The notes under the pieces are model-generated. The model was not told the origin of the DNA, did not search any database, and was given only the letters and a program-made list of their open reading frames with translations. Position numbers and translations under genes: made by a program. Shown here piece after piece: positions 12,790 to 23,709 of a stretch of DNA of 64,000 bases. Origin of the DNA: Ailanthus altissimus (lineage: Eukaryota > Streptophyta > Magnoliopsida > Sapindales > Simaroubaceae); assembly GCA_946807835.1 (NCBI GenBank), contig OX327705.1, forward strand, positions 14,352,501 to 14,416,500. The letters run 5' to 3'. Every line of letters starts with the position of its first letter. Position 1 is the first letter of the stretch.

Positions 12790-12804
12790 GTGTGTGTGTG
12801 TGTG
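12735..12804. repeat. (TG)n microsatellite
   Basis: About 35 TG units with a single TGCG interruption near 12,784. A minus-strand open frame through it (poly His-Thr) is an artefact of the repeat. Confidence 0.95.
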
Positions 12805-14339
12805 AATATGACAAGTTCTCAAGAAACTCGACATGCTCTTAGCCTTATTCCCTACGGACAAAGAAACACAAGTGCTTCCAGTTATGATTACTCGAGGGAA
12901 GTTCCCATATAAAGGAATTTCTCTTCTCATTATCATAAGTAGTGTGGTAATAAAACCCCTCATACTGATTAGTGTTTGCACTACTATAATAAATTTATTG
13001 TAATGATGAGAAAATAGGTTCACTATAGCCAACTTTTAACTATATCACATACAAACCGATCGGTATCCCTCATGAATTTAGGTTCAACTTGTAAAGTGCT
13101 AAGTTTAGATAGAAGAGTATATGTATAAAATATAGTTGCAAAGAAAGCCTTAACCTAAATCGAAGAAGACAATGTTAAAAGCCACCCCCTCAGTCGATGG
13201 TGCACTAGTATATTCATCCTCCCAAGGCACCCATAGTGTAACTGTGCTCAGCATACTATATTTTTCCTTTAACAGGTCAAGATCACCCTGCTTCACACCC
13301 AAATGTTGGTTGGGCAAGCAGTCTAACTCAAATGGAACATCATCATCAATTTAAGGGACAAATACTTTTTTTTCTTCGACCTACTCGATTTACCAGAGAC
13401 TAGTACTCAACCCTATGAGCACTAGTTGATACTTTCAAATCAACCCAATCTCCATTAAGTGTTCGCTCAAGATTATTAAATCCCTTAAGCAACCATACAT
13501 TGGTGCCTCCTCCTTAGACAAATTCCTTAGGAATCAGTTAGAGACCTTGGCCCCCCTAAGTACCTCTACTATTAACTTCTAGGGTTAAGTTTATTCAAGT
13601 AACCGAGTCACCACCAAGGTTATCGAACTCACAATCAAATATGTTTTAGGAGTCTTCGACTAAATACATGATTCTAACACCTAAACAAATGAGGTGGACA
13701 ACTTTTTAATAATATATTACAACAAGCAATGAAGATAATTAGATGAGCACTCAACATCCTTAATCTAAGCACTCTAATTTTAATGAATAAATGCCCAAAA
13801 CAATGCATAAAATATTGAAAGAATCTCTGAACAACAAAGGAAAGGCACTTAAAAAATGAAGAAATGTAATCAATACTACTTTGTTTGAATTTTGTTGAAG
13901 TTGAAAAGTGGATAATCTCAAAGAACACAGAGCTTCTATCTCTTTAAAACACCACAACTTCTCTCTCTTAAAATCATTAAATACAATAGAATGTGAAGAA
14001 ACAAAAGAGTTGTGTCTATATATATGAAGTCCTTGAAATAGTCTCATATGTTAATTCAAAATTTGAAGGTTGAAATGTCCTCAAGAATGAAGAGTCCCCT
14101 TATTTGACATATCTCTTTAAAAGCACAACTCAATCGTTCGATCAATACCAATGATTTAAAATATGGTCACATTAACAGAAGTGCTACTTTTAAGGGTCCT
14201 CATTCCTTGATTCTCTCTTTATAGGCACTACCACCTATTGGAACTCATCTAAATCAATTTCTTAATCAACTCTTCAAGGGAAAAACCATAAGGCTCTATG
14301 ATTAGAAGCCATATCTATAATTGTCTAGATCTATTGTAA
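12805..14339. other. Unassigned repeat-derived DNA
   Basis: No intact gene. Minus-strand text around 13,345-13,150 (frame containing 'DDDVPFELDCLPNQ' and 'WVPWEDEY') vaguely resembles the non-structural plant transposon proteins that accompany some gypsy elements, but I cannot name a family. Overlapping minus frames at 13,674-14,047 show no motif. Confidence 0.3.
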
Positions 14340-14640
14340 CTCTTATTGTAAAAATATTATTTAATAGTACATTTAAGTGAGTTAATCATGTTTAGTGGAG
14401 TGGATGTAGATTTATATAGAACCAAATCACTATAATTTTATTTCATGTCTATTTATGAATGCTTTAATTAATCTTTATTAAAAGTTCAATATACATCAAA
14501 GAGTAATCAACTTAGTCCAGTCCTTTGAGAAATTCATTTAGTATTTTAAAAATTAATAAATTTGGCTCGTGGATTCGAAATCTCCTAAATTTTAGGATCA
14601 ATAGTATTATATCATAATTAAACAATGTTAGCTATAAATT
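14340..14640 (+). repeat. Third copy of the Tat-type R/U5 segment
   Basis: 'aaaatattatttaatagtac' is followed by 'gtggatgtagatttatatag' and 'aaccaaatcactataatttt', matching the segments at 4,205 and 7,545. It is probably the right end of an old plus-strand LTR, next to the Mutator-like element that begins at 14,768. Confidence 0.5.
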
Positions 14641-14758
14641 TATTTTAAGGATATTACATTTTTCTAATGTTTTTATTAACATGATATATAAAAAAAGATA
14701 TAAAATCTAGCTAGTACATGTACAATTGCTTTTATTTAATATAACTAGCAGCATATAT

Positions 14759-14767
14759 TATTTATAT
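14759..14767. repeat. Left 9-bp target duplication of the MULE
   Basis: TATTTATAT, identical to 28,771-28,779. Confidence 0.9.
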
Positions 14768-15374
14768 GGGAAATTTCCCGCTTTGACCACTATTTAAGGG
14801 GATTAATGTTTTTTGACCTAACTCAAAATATTTAATTTTTGTTAACCAAATATAATATATACTGACCATTTTACCCTTATTTGTAATTTTATCATTTTTA
14901 TTTAATTATTTTTTTTCTTTTTTTTAAATGTTTTTCTTTTTATTTCCGTGTTCTCAACTCTCAACACCCCTCACAACTCTCTCTCCACTAATACAATTTT
15001 TTTTTCAAAATTCTCTTATAGATCAGTTACTTTCTTTATCAAAATTCTCTTATAGATCAATTACTTTCCAAAATTCTTACGTTACGAAGCGGAGGAAGCA
15101 AAGGAACTAAAAACAGACAAAAATTAGTAGGTTTTTATGTAAATTCAGTAGTGATATGTGTTTTTGTGTGTTTTGTATGTAATTATTAGAAATGTATAAT
15201 TGTAGTGTTAATGTATAAAATAGGTTAAAAATGAGTGAGTGATAAAAAAAATGACCAAAAATGGTCGAAACGGTAAAATTTGACATTTTTTGACCCGTAC
15301 TTCGTTGCACGCGCCACTTTGTTGCAACACGCGCAGCTTGTTCGACTTATTGCACAACAAGTTGCTAGACTTGT

Positions 15375-16937
15375 TGTTTACGCTCAAAATATAATGTGAC
15401 TATCGCAGTATAGATTGAGGTGTCGATCCCACAAAGAAGCTTTTGGTCAAATAGGTTGGTGAAGTAAAATATTAAAGCAGTAGCAAATAAGAATTAATTA
15501 ATTGATTTAAGTGGATGAGATAGAATTGTCTTTGAATTGGGAAAAATGTCTTATGATGATTTAAGCAAGGCTTCGAGAATCACAATTATGCTTTATAAAT
15601 CTATTCTACACTTTGATTCAATATTTATAACTCAATTGAAAGTTGCACATCCCAAACAATCAATCGGAAGATGTGTAAAATATAGCACATTTGATAACAT
15701 ATGCATTTGATATGACTAAACTCTTTGAAAACATTAACACGAATCACGTTCATTTATACAAATTATTTAAGATAAAAAATATATCATTTTGACAATATTG
15801 CAGTAAAAGATTAACTTAAATATCAAATTATTATTATCTTTATATTTTATCCAAGATCGACAATATATCGATTGACAATATTGCAGTAAAAAATTAACGT
15901 GTAAAACAATGTAACCAATAACAATTATAATTCAATAAGAATCACATAAAGAAAGTATGACTGAAAATATATGAAACATGAGAATTATAACCTCTAGATT
16001 ATAGAAAAATACTAGATAAGAGTTTAGACATAAACAAACTTACAAACATTTGTAGCTTTTGACAAAGAATCAAAGTATAGAAGTAGATTTATTACACATA
16101 AAAGTTCATCTCTTAACCTTGCCAAGACCTTTAGCTTAGATTACAATGCATGTCAATAAGAGAAAAATAAGAGAGAATTATCTAGTGTTGAAAACGTCCT
16201 AAGAGTGTCCTTATATAGGCAATGAATGAAAATATGTTAAGTGTGACTTCAATCTTTAATAATTTAGGCCAACAACTCGTTTACCCACTTGCAGAACCTT
16301 TTTGATAATACAAATGACTAATATAGCATTTTTACCCAACATAAAAGCTGTATAATGTTTTCTCTTCTTTCCATAGGCACCAAGTTCATCCAAATTGGAT
16401 GAGTATCAAATGCGATATGGGAAAAATACTAAAGATATGTCAGATTTTGACCAACAACACTTTTATCCACTTGCAATACAATTTTGTCCATAATAACGGT
16501 TGATTTATACTTTACCATCAACATAAGAGTTGTTGATAATTAAGTCAATATTTTATATCTTTAATAATTATACCAATTGGGTGTGTATTTTATGATATAC
16601 ATTCCAAATACATGAGTTGGGTCAAGCGAAGCAAAAGTTGTAACCCAATTCTATTATATCTCAATATTTGGCCCATAACATGTTAGATTTGGCTTTTCAA
16701 TTGTTCTTGAAGTTTGTGTAAGATTGAGTCATGTTACTCTAGATTCATGAATTTCTTCATTTTGATTTCTACATTGAGAGTTACGTCCATTTTACCTAAA
16801 CTTGTGCAAATAACATTCATTAATTACAATTTAAGGAGAACACTTTATGTCAAGCTAAAAATAAAAAAATGCTAAAATTAGTAATATTAAATGGTGACTA
16901 AATCTCTTAATAGATATGTATTTTCATGTGTTCATCA
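15375..16937 (-). repeat. 3' LTR of the Athila-like element
   Basis: On the minus strand it begins TGATGAACACATG at 16,937 and ends at 15,375. It has two similar internal blocks ('gacaatattgcagtaaaa' around 15,790 and 15,875). The polypurine tract expected just inside it is poorly preserved ('ggttggagactg'). Confidence 0.9.
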
Positions 16938-17129
16938 CAGTCTCCAACCAACTTATTGCTAGTCTCTAGCAATTTAAGCGTAAATAGAATATGCAAAACT
17001 ACTTAAGCATTTCAAATAAAAAGTCAATTCAAGACCACTATTGTTATTCTGGGTTTTTCACTTATAACTTCCAAAAATTGTGTGTGTTCATCAGGGAAAT
17101 CATCTTGAATTGGTGGCAAATTAGTAGAG

Positions 17130-18660
17130 TCAGTGAACTCAAGATAGGATAAATGATCAGCAACAACATTTTCAACGCTCTTCTTGTTTTTAATGGCTAA
17201 ATCAAATTCCTACAAAAGAATAATCCACTAAATTAAACGGGTTTTAGCATTCTTTTTAGAAAAAAGGTACTTAAGGGCCGCGTGGTCAGTAAAAATAATG
17301 ATAGGTGAACCAATCAAATAAGAACATAATTTGTATAAGGCAAAAACAACAGCTAGTAGTTCTTTTTCAGCAGTAGTGTAATTCATCTGAGCATCATTCA
17401 AAGTCCTACTATCATAATAAACAACAATAGGTTTCCCTCCTTTTGTTGCCCAAGAACTGCTCCTACAGCATAATTACTTGCATCACACATAATTTCAAAT
17501 TGGAGGTTCCAATCCGGTAATTGCATGATAGGAGCAGTGGTGAATTTGGCAATGAGTGTTTGGAATGCCTTCTCACACTCTCGTGTCTATGTAAATTCTG
17601 CATCTTTTAGTAAAATGTTACACAATGTTCTAGATATGGCAGAAAAATTTCATATAAACCTCTTGTAAAAGCTAGTATGTCCAAGAAAAGATCAGACATC
17701 TTTTACCATTTTGAGTATAAGTAATTTAGAGATTAATTCAATTTTGGCCTTATCAACCTCTATCCCTCTTTCAGATACAATGTGTCCCAAAACGATTCCT
17801 GAAGATACCATGAAATGACATTTCTCCCACTTTAGGACAAGTCATTTTTATTTATACCTACTCAAAATAACTTTCAAGTTAAGTAGACATAAATTAAAAG
17901 AATTACCAAAAACAGTCAAATCATCCATAAAAGTTTCCATGCATTTTTCAACCATATTAGAGAAAATACTTAGCATACAACGTTGAAAAGTAGCTGGTGC
18001 ATTACATAATCTAAATGGCATCCTATGAAAAGCATAAGTACCAAAAGAGCATGTAAAAGTCATTTTTTCGTGATCTTCTATAACTATTTAAATCTGGTAA
18101 TATCCTGAATATCCATCAAGAAAGCAATAAAGAGGATGTTTAGCTACACGTTCTAAAATTTGGTCGATAAAAGGCAATAAAAAATAGTCTTTCCTAGTGG
18201 CTGTGTTTAATTTTCTATAATCAATACACATTCGCCAACCACTTACTATCTTAGTTGGTACAAGTACTCCATTCTCATTTTCTACAATAGTAACCTCGGA
18301 TTTCTTAGGCACTACATAAGTTAGATTTACCTATTGACTATAAGAAATTTAGTAGATTATACCCGCATCTAATAGTTTCAAGACCTCTTTCTTCACTACT
18401 TCTTTTATTGTTGGGTTAAGTCTTCTTTGTGGGTCCCTATAGGATTGGGTACCTTCCTCTAAATGAATTCTATAGGAGCATATCAATGGAGAAATACCTT
18501 TAATATCAGCTATGGTCCAACCTAGTGCAGACTTATGTTCCTTTAATAATTTTATCAATTTTTTCTCTTGTTTAGCACTAAGTTCAGAAGAAATAATGAT
18601 AGGAAAGGTATCACCTAGTCCCAAGAATACGTGTTTCAAACCTTTGGGCAGTGGAAAAAG
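17130..18660 (-). pseudogene. Athila-like reverse transcriptase and RNase H, broken
   Basis: RT blocks run in order: 'SALGWTIADIKGIS' (about 18,540), 'GWRMCIDYRKLNTATRKD' (about 18,235), 'FLDGYSGYYQI' (about 18,120) and 'RRMPF-like/LCNAPATFQRC' (about 18,005). The catalytic motif reads FMDD at 17,931-17,920. RNase H follows ('CDASNYAVGAVLGQ' near 17,490; 'TDHAALKYLF'-like near 17,290; 'SVENVVADHLS' near 17,170). At least three frame breaks are present. Soon after RNase H the sequence runs directly into the LTR, so the integrase domain is deleted. Confidence 0.88.
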
Positions 18661-18929
18661 TTTAACTTTTGGTGTCTCGAGGTTTGATGGTTTCAGTCTC
18701 TCCCCCTCTCGTGGTAACTCTTCAAAGCATCGCTGCCAAAATCGAGTCCCTTTATTCTATGAGTAAAAAATAATAAACACATTAGTTGTTTCATCAGGAT
18801 AATACAATTCTTCAAAATCAAAATTGAGAAGGTTTTCCAAAGAATCAGAGTCATGATTTTTATAAGCTTCCTCCTCTACAAGTGTATCTATTATATATGA
18901 ATGATAGTATTCGTCTTCATCTCGTGGTT

Positions 18930-19700
18930 ACTTGCTAATATGGAAAATGTTCACCTCAAGAGTCATATTCCCAAAAGATAATTTTATTAGACCATTTCTG
19001 CAATTAATAAGAGCATTAGCAGTGGCAAAAAAATGTCTCCTTAAAATAAGAGAAATTTTAGACTCCATGTTAACCATAAAATGAGTATCTAAAACAAGAA
19101 AATCAACATGGTAGTAAAATTTATCAATTTGCAACAAAACATCTTTTACTATTTTTCATGGTTTCTTGATTAATCGGTCAGCTAATTGTAGGATTATAGA
19201 TGTAGGTTTAATCTCACCAAGTTTCAATTATAAGTAAATAGAATAAGGCATTAAATTTACACTTGCTCCTAAGTCCAACAACGTTTAACCAAACTCATGT
19301 GTCCCAATTTGACAGGAGATTGTGGGATATCATGGGTCTTTATATTTGGGTTGTGTCTTTTATGCAATCACTACACTTATCTGTTCTGTCAAAAATGCAT
19401 TTTTTTTTTACATAGTATTGTCTTTTGATAGTACATACATCCTTAATGACTTTGGCATAAGTTGAATTTCGAAGTTTTTTCCAACAGGTCGAAGAGCTTG
19501 AGGAAAAGGCACTGAGATTGAAAACTTATTTTCTAGCTCTTTTTCCACTGTGGCCTCTTTTTCAAGAGGGCCATCTTTACTACTCGTAGATGTGTTAGTT
19601 GAAAAAGTAGGCTCACTCACAATCTTACTACTTCGAGTAGTAATGGCATTGACTTCTTTGAGATTTTGTGCATCAGAAGTAAAAACTTGTGCCATAAATT
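18930..19700 (-). pseudogene. Athila-like aspartic protease region, broken
   Basis: The linker frame at 19,695-19,408 is followed by the protease core with LLDLGASVNLMP (active-site D-L-G-A-S) near 19,280. Its C-terminal part ('VLLQIDKFYYHVDFLVLDT') is at 19,145-18,930. Interrupted by stops. Confidence 0.75.
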
Positions 19701-19986
19701 GTCTTTTTAGATTAGATTGGGGTTAAGATGGGAACTTACCTCGCTCTTGTACAGTTAAGGCACTGGTCAACTTTACGATTTAACTCTTGATTTCTTTATT
19801 TTCATCTATCACCTGTGCAAGAACTATTTCAAATTTTTTATTAGTCTTACTTTGTGCCTTTATAAATGTTTGTAATGTATCCTCTAAAAGACTTCTAGTT
19901 GGTCGTGCATTATATTGAGGTGCAACATAAGACTTGGGTACTTAGTGTTCTTGTTTCCAATGGCTGTTGGCTTGTTGGTTAGATTT

Positions 19987-20950
19987 TTAACTAAAGTTTG
20001 GGTGGTTTCTCCAACTAGAATTATAAGTTTCAGGGTGGGGTGAATAAGACTTCTTGTACATTCTTAGGGCATTACATTGTTTCTCATATATCCCTCTTAT
20101 TTTACTATAAGTGGGACAATTTTGAGCTAAGTGTTTTACTCTTCCACAGACAAAACAGATATCGTGTGACTCAACCTTGGCAACCGCGTGGGTGACCCTT
20201 CTATCTTTGGTTTTTAAGGCCTTTAACTCCCTAATTAAGACCTCTAATTGGGCTTTGAGGTTATCCTCTTCCCTAAGATGGAAAACTTCACTGGGTCGTG
20301 ACCTATTTGTGTTTTCAATAATGCTATGTCTAGTCCATGTATAGGCTTTTTCGGCTAAGTCATTAAGGAATTCTATAGCTTCCTCGGGATCTTTGCGAAG
20401 GAACTCCCTATTACACATCATCTCAACAAATTAACACTCTCTAATTGTAAGTCTCTCATAAAAATAGCTAACCAAGTGCCAATTTTCGTACCTATGGTGA
20501 GGGCATAAATTTAGCAACTCTAAACTTTTTCCATGCTTGATATAAGGTTTCACTATTTTTTTGAGAAAATGAAGAAATTTTTCTTTTCAGGCCATTAGTT
20601 TTATGTTGTGAAAAGTATTTATTGAAAAATTCTCGAGTCATTTTTGCCTAAGTTCCTATAAACCTCGACCTCAAAGAGTATAGCCAACTCTTTACTTTAT
20701 CTTTCAATGAAAAAGGAAAAAATTTAAGCCTAACAGTACCTATAGCTTCAGGTTGGCTATGGAATGTGGTAATTACCTCTTCAAATTCCCTAACATGTAC
20801 ATAAGGATTTTTACTATCTAAACTAAGAAAAATGGGCAGAAGTTGTATCATTCCAAGTTTAAAATCAGAATGTGGTGTGTTAGGTGGAAATATAATGCAT
20901 GATGGTGTGGTTATGCGAGTAGGATGCAAGTAATCTTTTCAAGTCCTAAC
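19987..20950 (-). pseudogene. Athila-like gag, broken
   Basis: The minus frame at 20,929-20,648 carries the gag capsid segment ('TPSCIIFPPNTPHSDFKLG', then 'LKFFPFSLKDKVKSWLYSL'). After frame breaks it continues at 20,421-19,987 ('MMCNREFLRKDPEEAIEFL') to a zinc knuckle, CFVCGRVKHLAQNC (canonical CX2CX4HX4C). This would package retrotransposon RNA. Stops between the two halves mean no full gag can be made. The next 300 bp is the gag-protease linker. Confidence 0.85.
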
Positions 20951-21079
20951 AGAGTTTTCCTCGTGTTGGTTCATTATGTTAGAATTACAAGATGAACTAG
21001 ATGGTGAATTCTCTTTCCTTACAAATTGTGGTGGTGGTTCTAATTCCACTTCTCTCACAAATCTTCCTCGTTTGTCTTT

Positions 21080-21840
21080 AAGTCGATGTATACATCCTAA
21101 CAATTTTATTTTTAAAGAAAATTCTCAAGAAAAAATTAAGAAGTGAAATAAAACACAATAAGAAATAGAAATGAGTTAAGTGGTAAGACCAACCATGAAA
21201 TATAACTATAGAATACAATAAATAAACAAAAGATAATAAATTGTAAAGTACAATAAATAATAAATAAAAAGTATAATAAATAAATAAAAAGTACAATAAA
21301 TAAATAAGAGAAAAAAGTGCAATAAATAAATTAAATTAAATGCAAGGTACAATAAATAAAGAAAATACAAAAAATATAATAAATAAATAAATAAAAGTGC
21401 AATAAATAAATAAAATAAAATAAAATGTAAAGTAAAATAAAAGAAAATAAAGTGTAGTAACTAAATAAAAGGAAATAAAGTGCAAAGTGCAATAAATAAA
21501 TAAGAAAAAAATGAAGTACAATAATAAATAAAAGAAAATAAATTTTAAAGTACAATAAATAAATAAATAAAATAAAATAAATTACGCTGCAGAACCAGCC
21601 ATTAAAATAAAATAAAATACGAGAAATTAAATAAAGAAAATAAAGTGCAATAATAAATAAAAGAAAATAAACTAAGTTAGGCAGTAGAACCAGCCATTAG
21701 AATAAAATAAAATACAACAAAATAACTAAAAAAATAAACTGAGTTAGGTGGTAGAACCAACCTTGAACAATAAAATAAATTACAACAAGAAAAATAAATT
21801 TAAAAACTAAAATTTTACAACAAAAAAATATACAAAGTTA
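21080..21840. repeat. AATAAA-rich low-complexity leader with tandem units
   Basis: Between the primer-binding site and gag lies about 750 bp made almost only of 'aataaata/aaaataaa' runs. It is punctuated by 'gaaccagccattaaaataaa'-like units near 21,592, 21,689 and 21,752. Minus-strand open frames here encode only Phe/Tyr/Leu/Ile-rich text and are not genes. Confidence 0.85.
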
Positions 21841-21886
21841 CCGCTTTAGTATTGATAAACGCAACCGACTTCCGCTTAATGTGCCT

Positions 21887-21903
21887 CCTTAGCAATGGCG
21901 CCA
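21887..21903 (-). promoter_or_regulatory. Primer-binding site of the Athila-like element
   Basis: On the minus strand it reads TGGCGCCATTGCTAAGG. This starts like the TGGCGCCGTTGCC-type site usual for Athila-class elements and then diverges. Confidence 0.7.
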
Positions 21904-21908
21904 AATTT

Positions 21909-23471
21909 TGTTTACACTCAAAATATAATGCGGCTATCGTAGTATAGATTAAGGTGTCGATCACATAAGGAAGCTTTTGGCAAAATAAATTGGTGAAGCA
22001 AAATATTAAAGCAGTAGTAAATGAGAAAATTACTTAATTGGTTTAAGTGGATGAAATAAAATTGTCTATGAATTGAGAAAAACATCTTATGATGATTTAA
22101 GCAAGGTTTCGAGAACCACAATTATGCTTTATAAATCTACTTTACACTTTGATTCAATGTTAATAACTCAATTGAAAGTTGCACATCTCAAATAATCAAT
22201 CGAAAGATATGTAAAATATAGCACATTTGATAACACATGTATTTAATATGACTAAACTGTTTGCAAACATTAATATAAATCATGTTCATTTATACAAATT
22301 ATCTAAGATCGACAATATACTTTTTTGATAATATTGTAGTAAAAGATTCAACTTGAGTGTCAAATGAGTATTGTCTTTACACGTTATCTAAGATCGACAA
22401 TATATCGATTGACAATATTGCAATAAAAGATTAATATGTAAAATAATGTAACTAGTAACAATTATAATTCAATAAGAATCACATAAAAAAATTTTGACTG
22501 AACATATATAAAACATGAGAATTATAACCTCTAGATTATAGAAAAAATACTAGATAAGAGTTTAGGCATAAACAAACTTACAAACATTTGTAGCTCTTGA
22601 CAAATAATCAAAGTATAGAAATAGATTTATTACATATAAAAGTTCATCTCTTAGCCTTGTCAAGAACTCTAGCCTAGATTACAATGCATGTCAATAAGAG
22701 AAAAATAAGAGAGAATTATCTAGTATTGAAAATGTCTTAAGAGTGTCCTTATATAGGCAATGAATGGAAATATGTTAAGTGTGACTTCAATCTTCAATAA
22801 TTTAGGCCAACAACTTGTTCACCCATTTGCAGCACTTTTTTTATTATGAAAATAACCGATGTAGCCTTTTGGCCGACATAAAAGTTGTAGCATTTTGTCT
22901 CTTCTTTTTATAGGCAGGTTTATACAAATTGGATGAGTATCAAATGCGATATGGGCAAAATACTAAAAATATGTCAGATTTAGACCAACAACCTTTTTAC
23001 CCACTTATAATACAATTTGGTCTATGCTAACGGCTGATTTAAACTTTATCATCAACATAAGAGTTATTGATAATTAAGTCAATGTTTTATAGCTTCATGA
23101 ATTATACCAATTAGGTACTTCTTTTGTGAGATACAGTCCAAATACTTGAGTTGGGGCAGGTTAAGCAGAAGTTTTAACCCAATTCTATTGTATCTCAATT
23201 TTTGGCTCATAACATGGTGAATTTAACTTTTCAACTGTTCTTCAAGCTTGTGTAAGATTGAGTCATGTTACTCCAGGTTCAAAAATTTCTTCATTTTAAT
23301 TTTTACATTGAGAGTTACGTTCATTTTACCTAAACTTGTGCAAATAACATTCATTAATCACAATTTAAGAAGAACATTTTATTTCAAACTAAAAATACAA
23401 AAATGGTAAAATTAGTGACATTAAATGGTGACTGAATCTCTTAATAGATATGTATTTTTATGTGTTCATCA
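21909..23471 (-). repeat. 5' LTR of the Athila-like element
   Basis: Direct repeat of 15,375-16,937 with many substitutions and balanced indels. It is followed on the minus strand, five bases further in, by the primer-binding site. Confidence 0.9.
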
Positions 23472-23709
23472 CTTGTTGCACAACAAGTTGTGTTGCACAA
23501 CTTGTTGCACACCCAAGAGTATGCGGTGCCTTGCCTAGGAGCATACGGCGTGCGCAACAAGCCACATGGCATTCTAAATATATTTTATTTTATTTTATTT
23601 ATTTAAGTAAATTTTATATATTCAATATTTTCGATTATTTTAAATTTAATTATAGATATAATTATACTCAAATAGTGTTAGTTATTTTTAAGTGCTGCTG
23701 ATATCATCA

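Larger units (their letters stand above)
15375..23471 (-). mobile_element. Athila-like Ty3/gypsy retrotransposon nested in the MULE
   Basis: Two LTRs in direct orientation, each 1,563 bp (15,375-16,937 and 21,909-23,471), start TG and end CA on the minus strand. Both flanks carry CTTGT (15,370-15,374 and 23,472-23,476), a 5-bp target duplication. Coding runs on the minus strand in the order gag, protease, RT, RNase H, with many stops and frameshifts. No integrase is seen between RNase H (about 17,130) and the 3' LTR (16,937). RT text such as 'GWTIADIKGIS' and 'RRLNPTIKEVVKKEV' is characteristic of the Athila lineage. In the first ~175 bp the LTRs differ at roughly one position in eight, so the element is old, yet younger than its MULE host. 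Confidence 0.93.

Noticed and set aside
12571..13032. 153-codon minus-strand frame with poly His-Thr
   Set aside because: It is generated by the TG microsatellite. The flanking residues match no family and codon use is repeat-driven.
21078..21555. Hydrophobic minus-strand frames resembling membrane proteins
   Set aside because: They are translations of AATAAA repeats (Phe/Tyr/Leu/Ile only), inside a retrotransposon leader.
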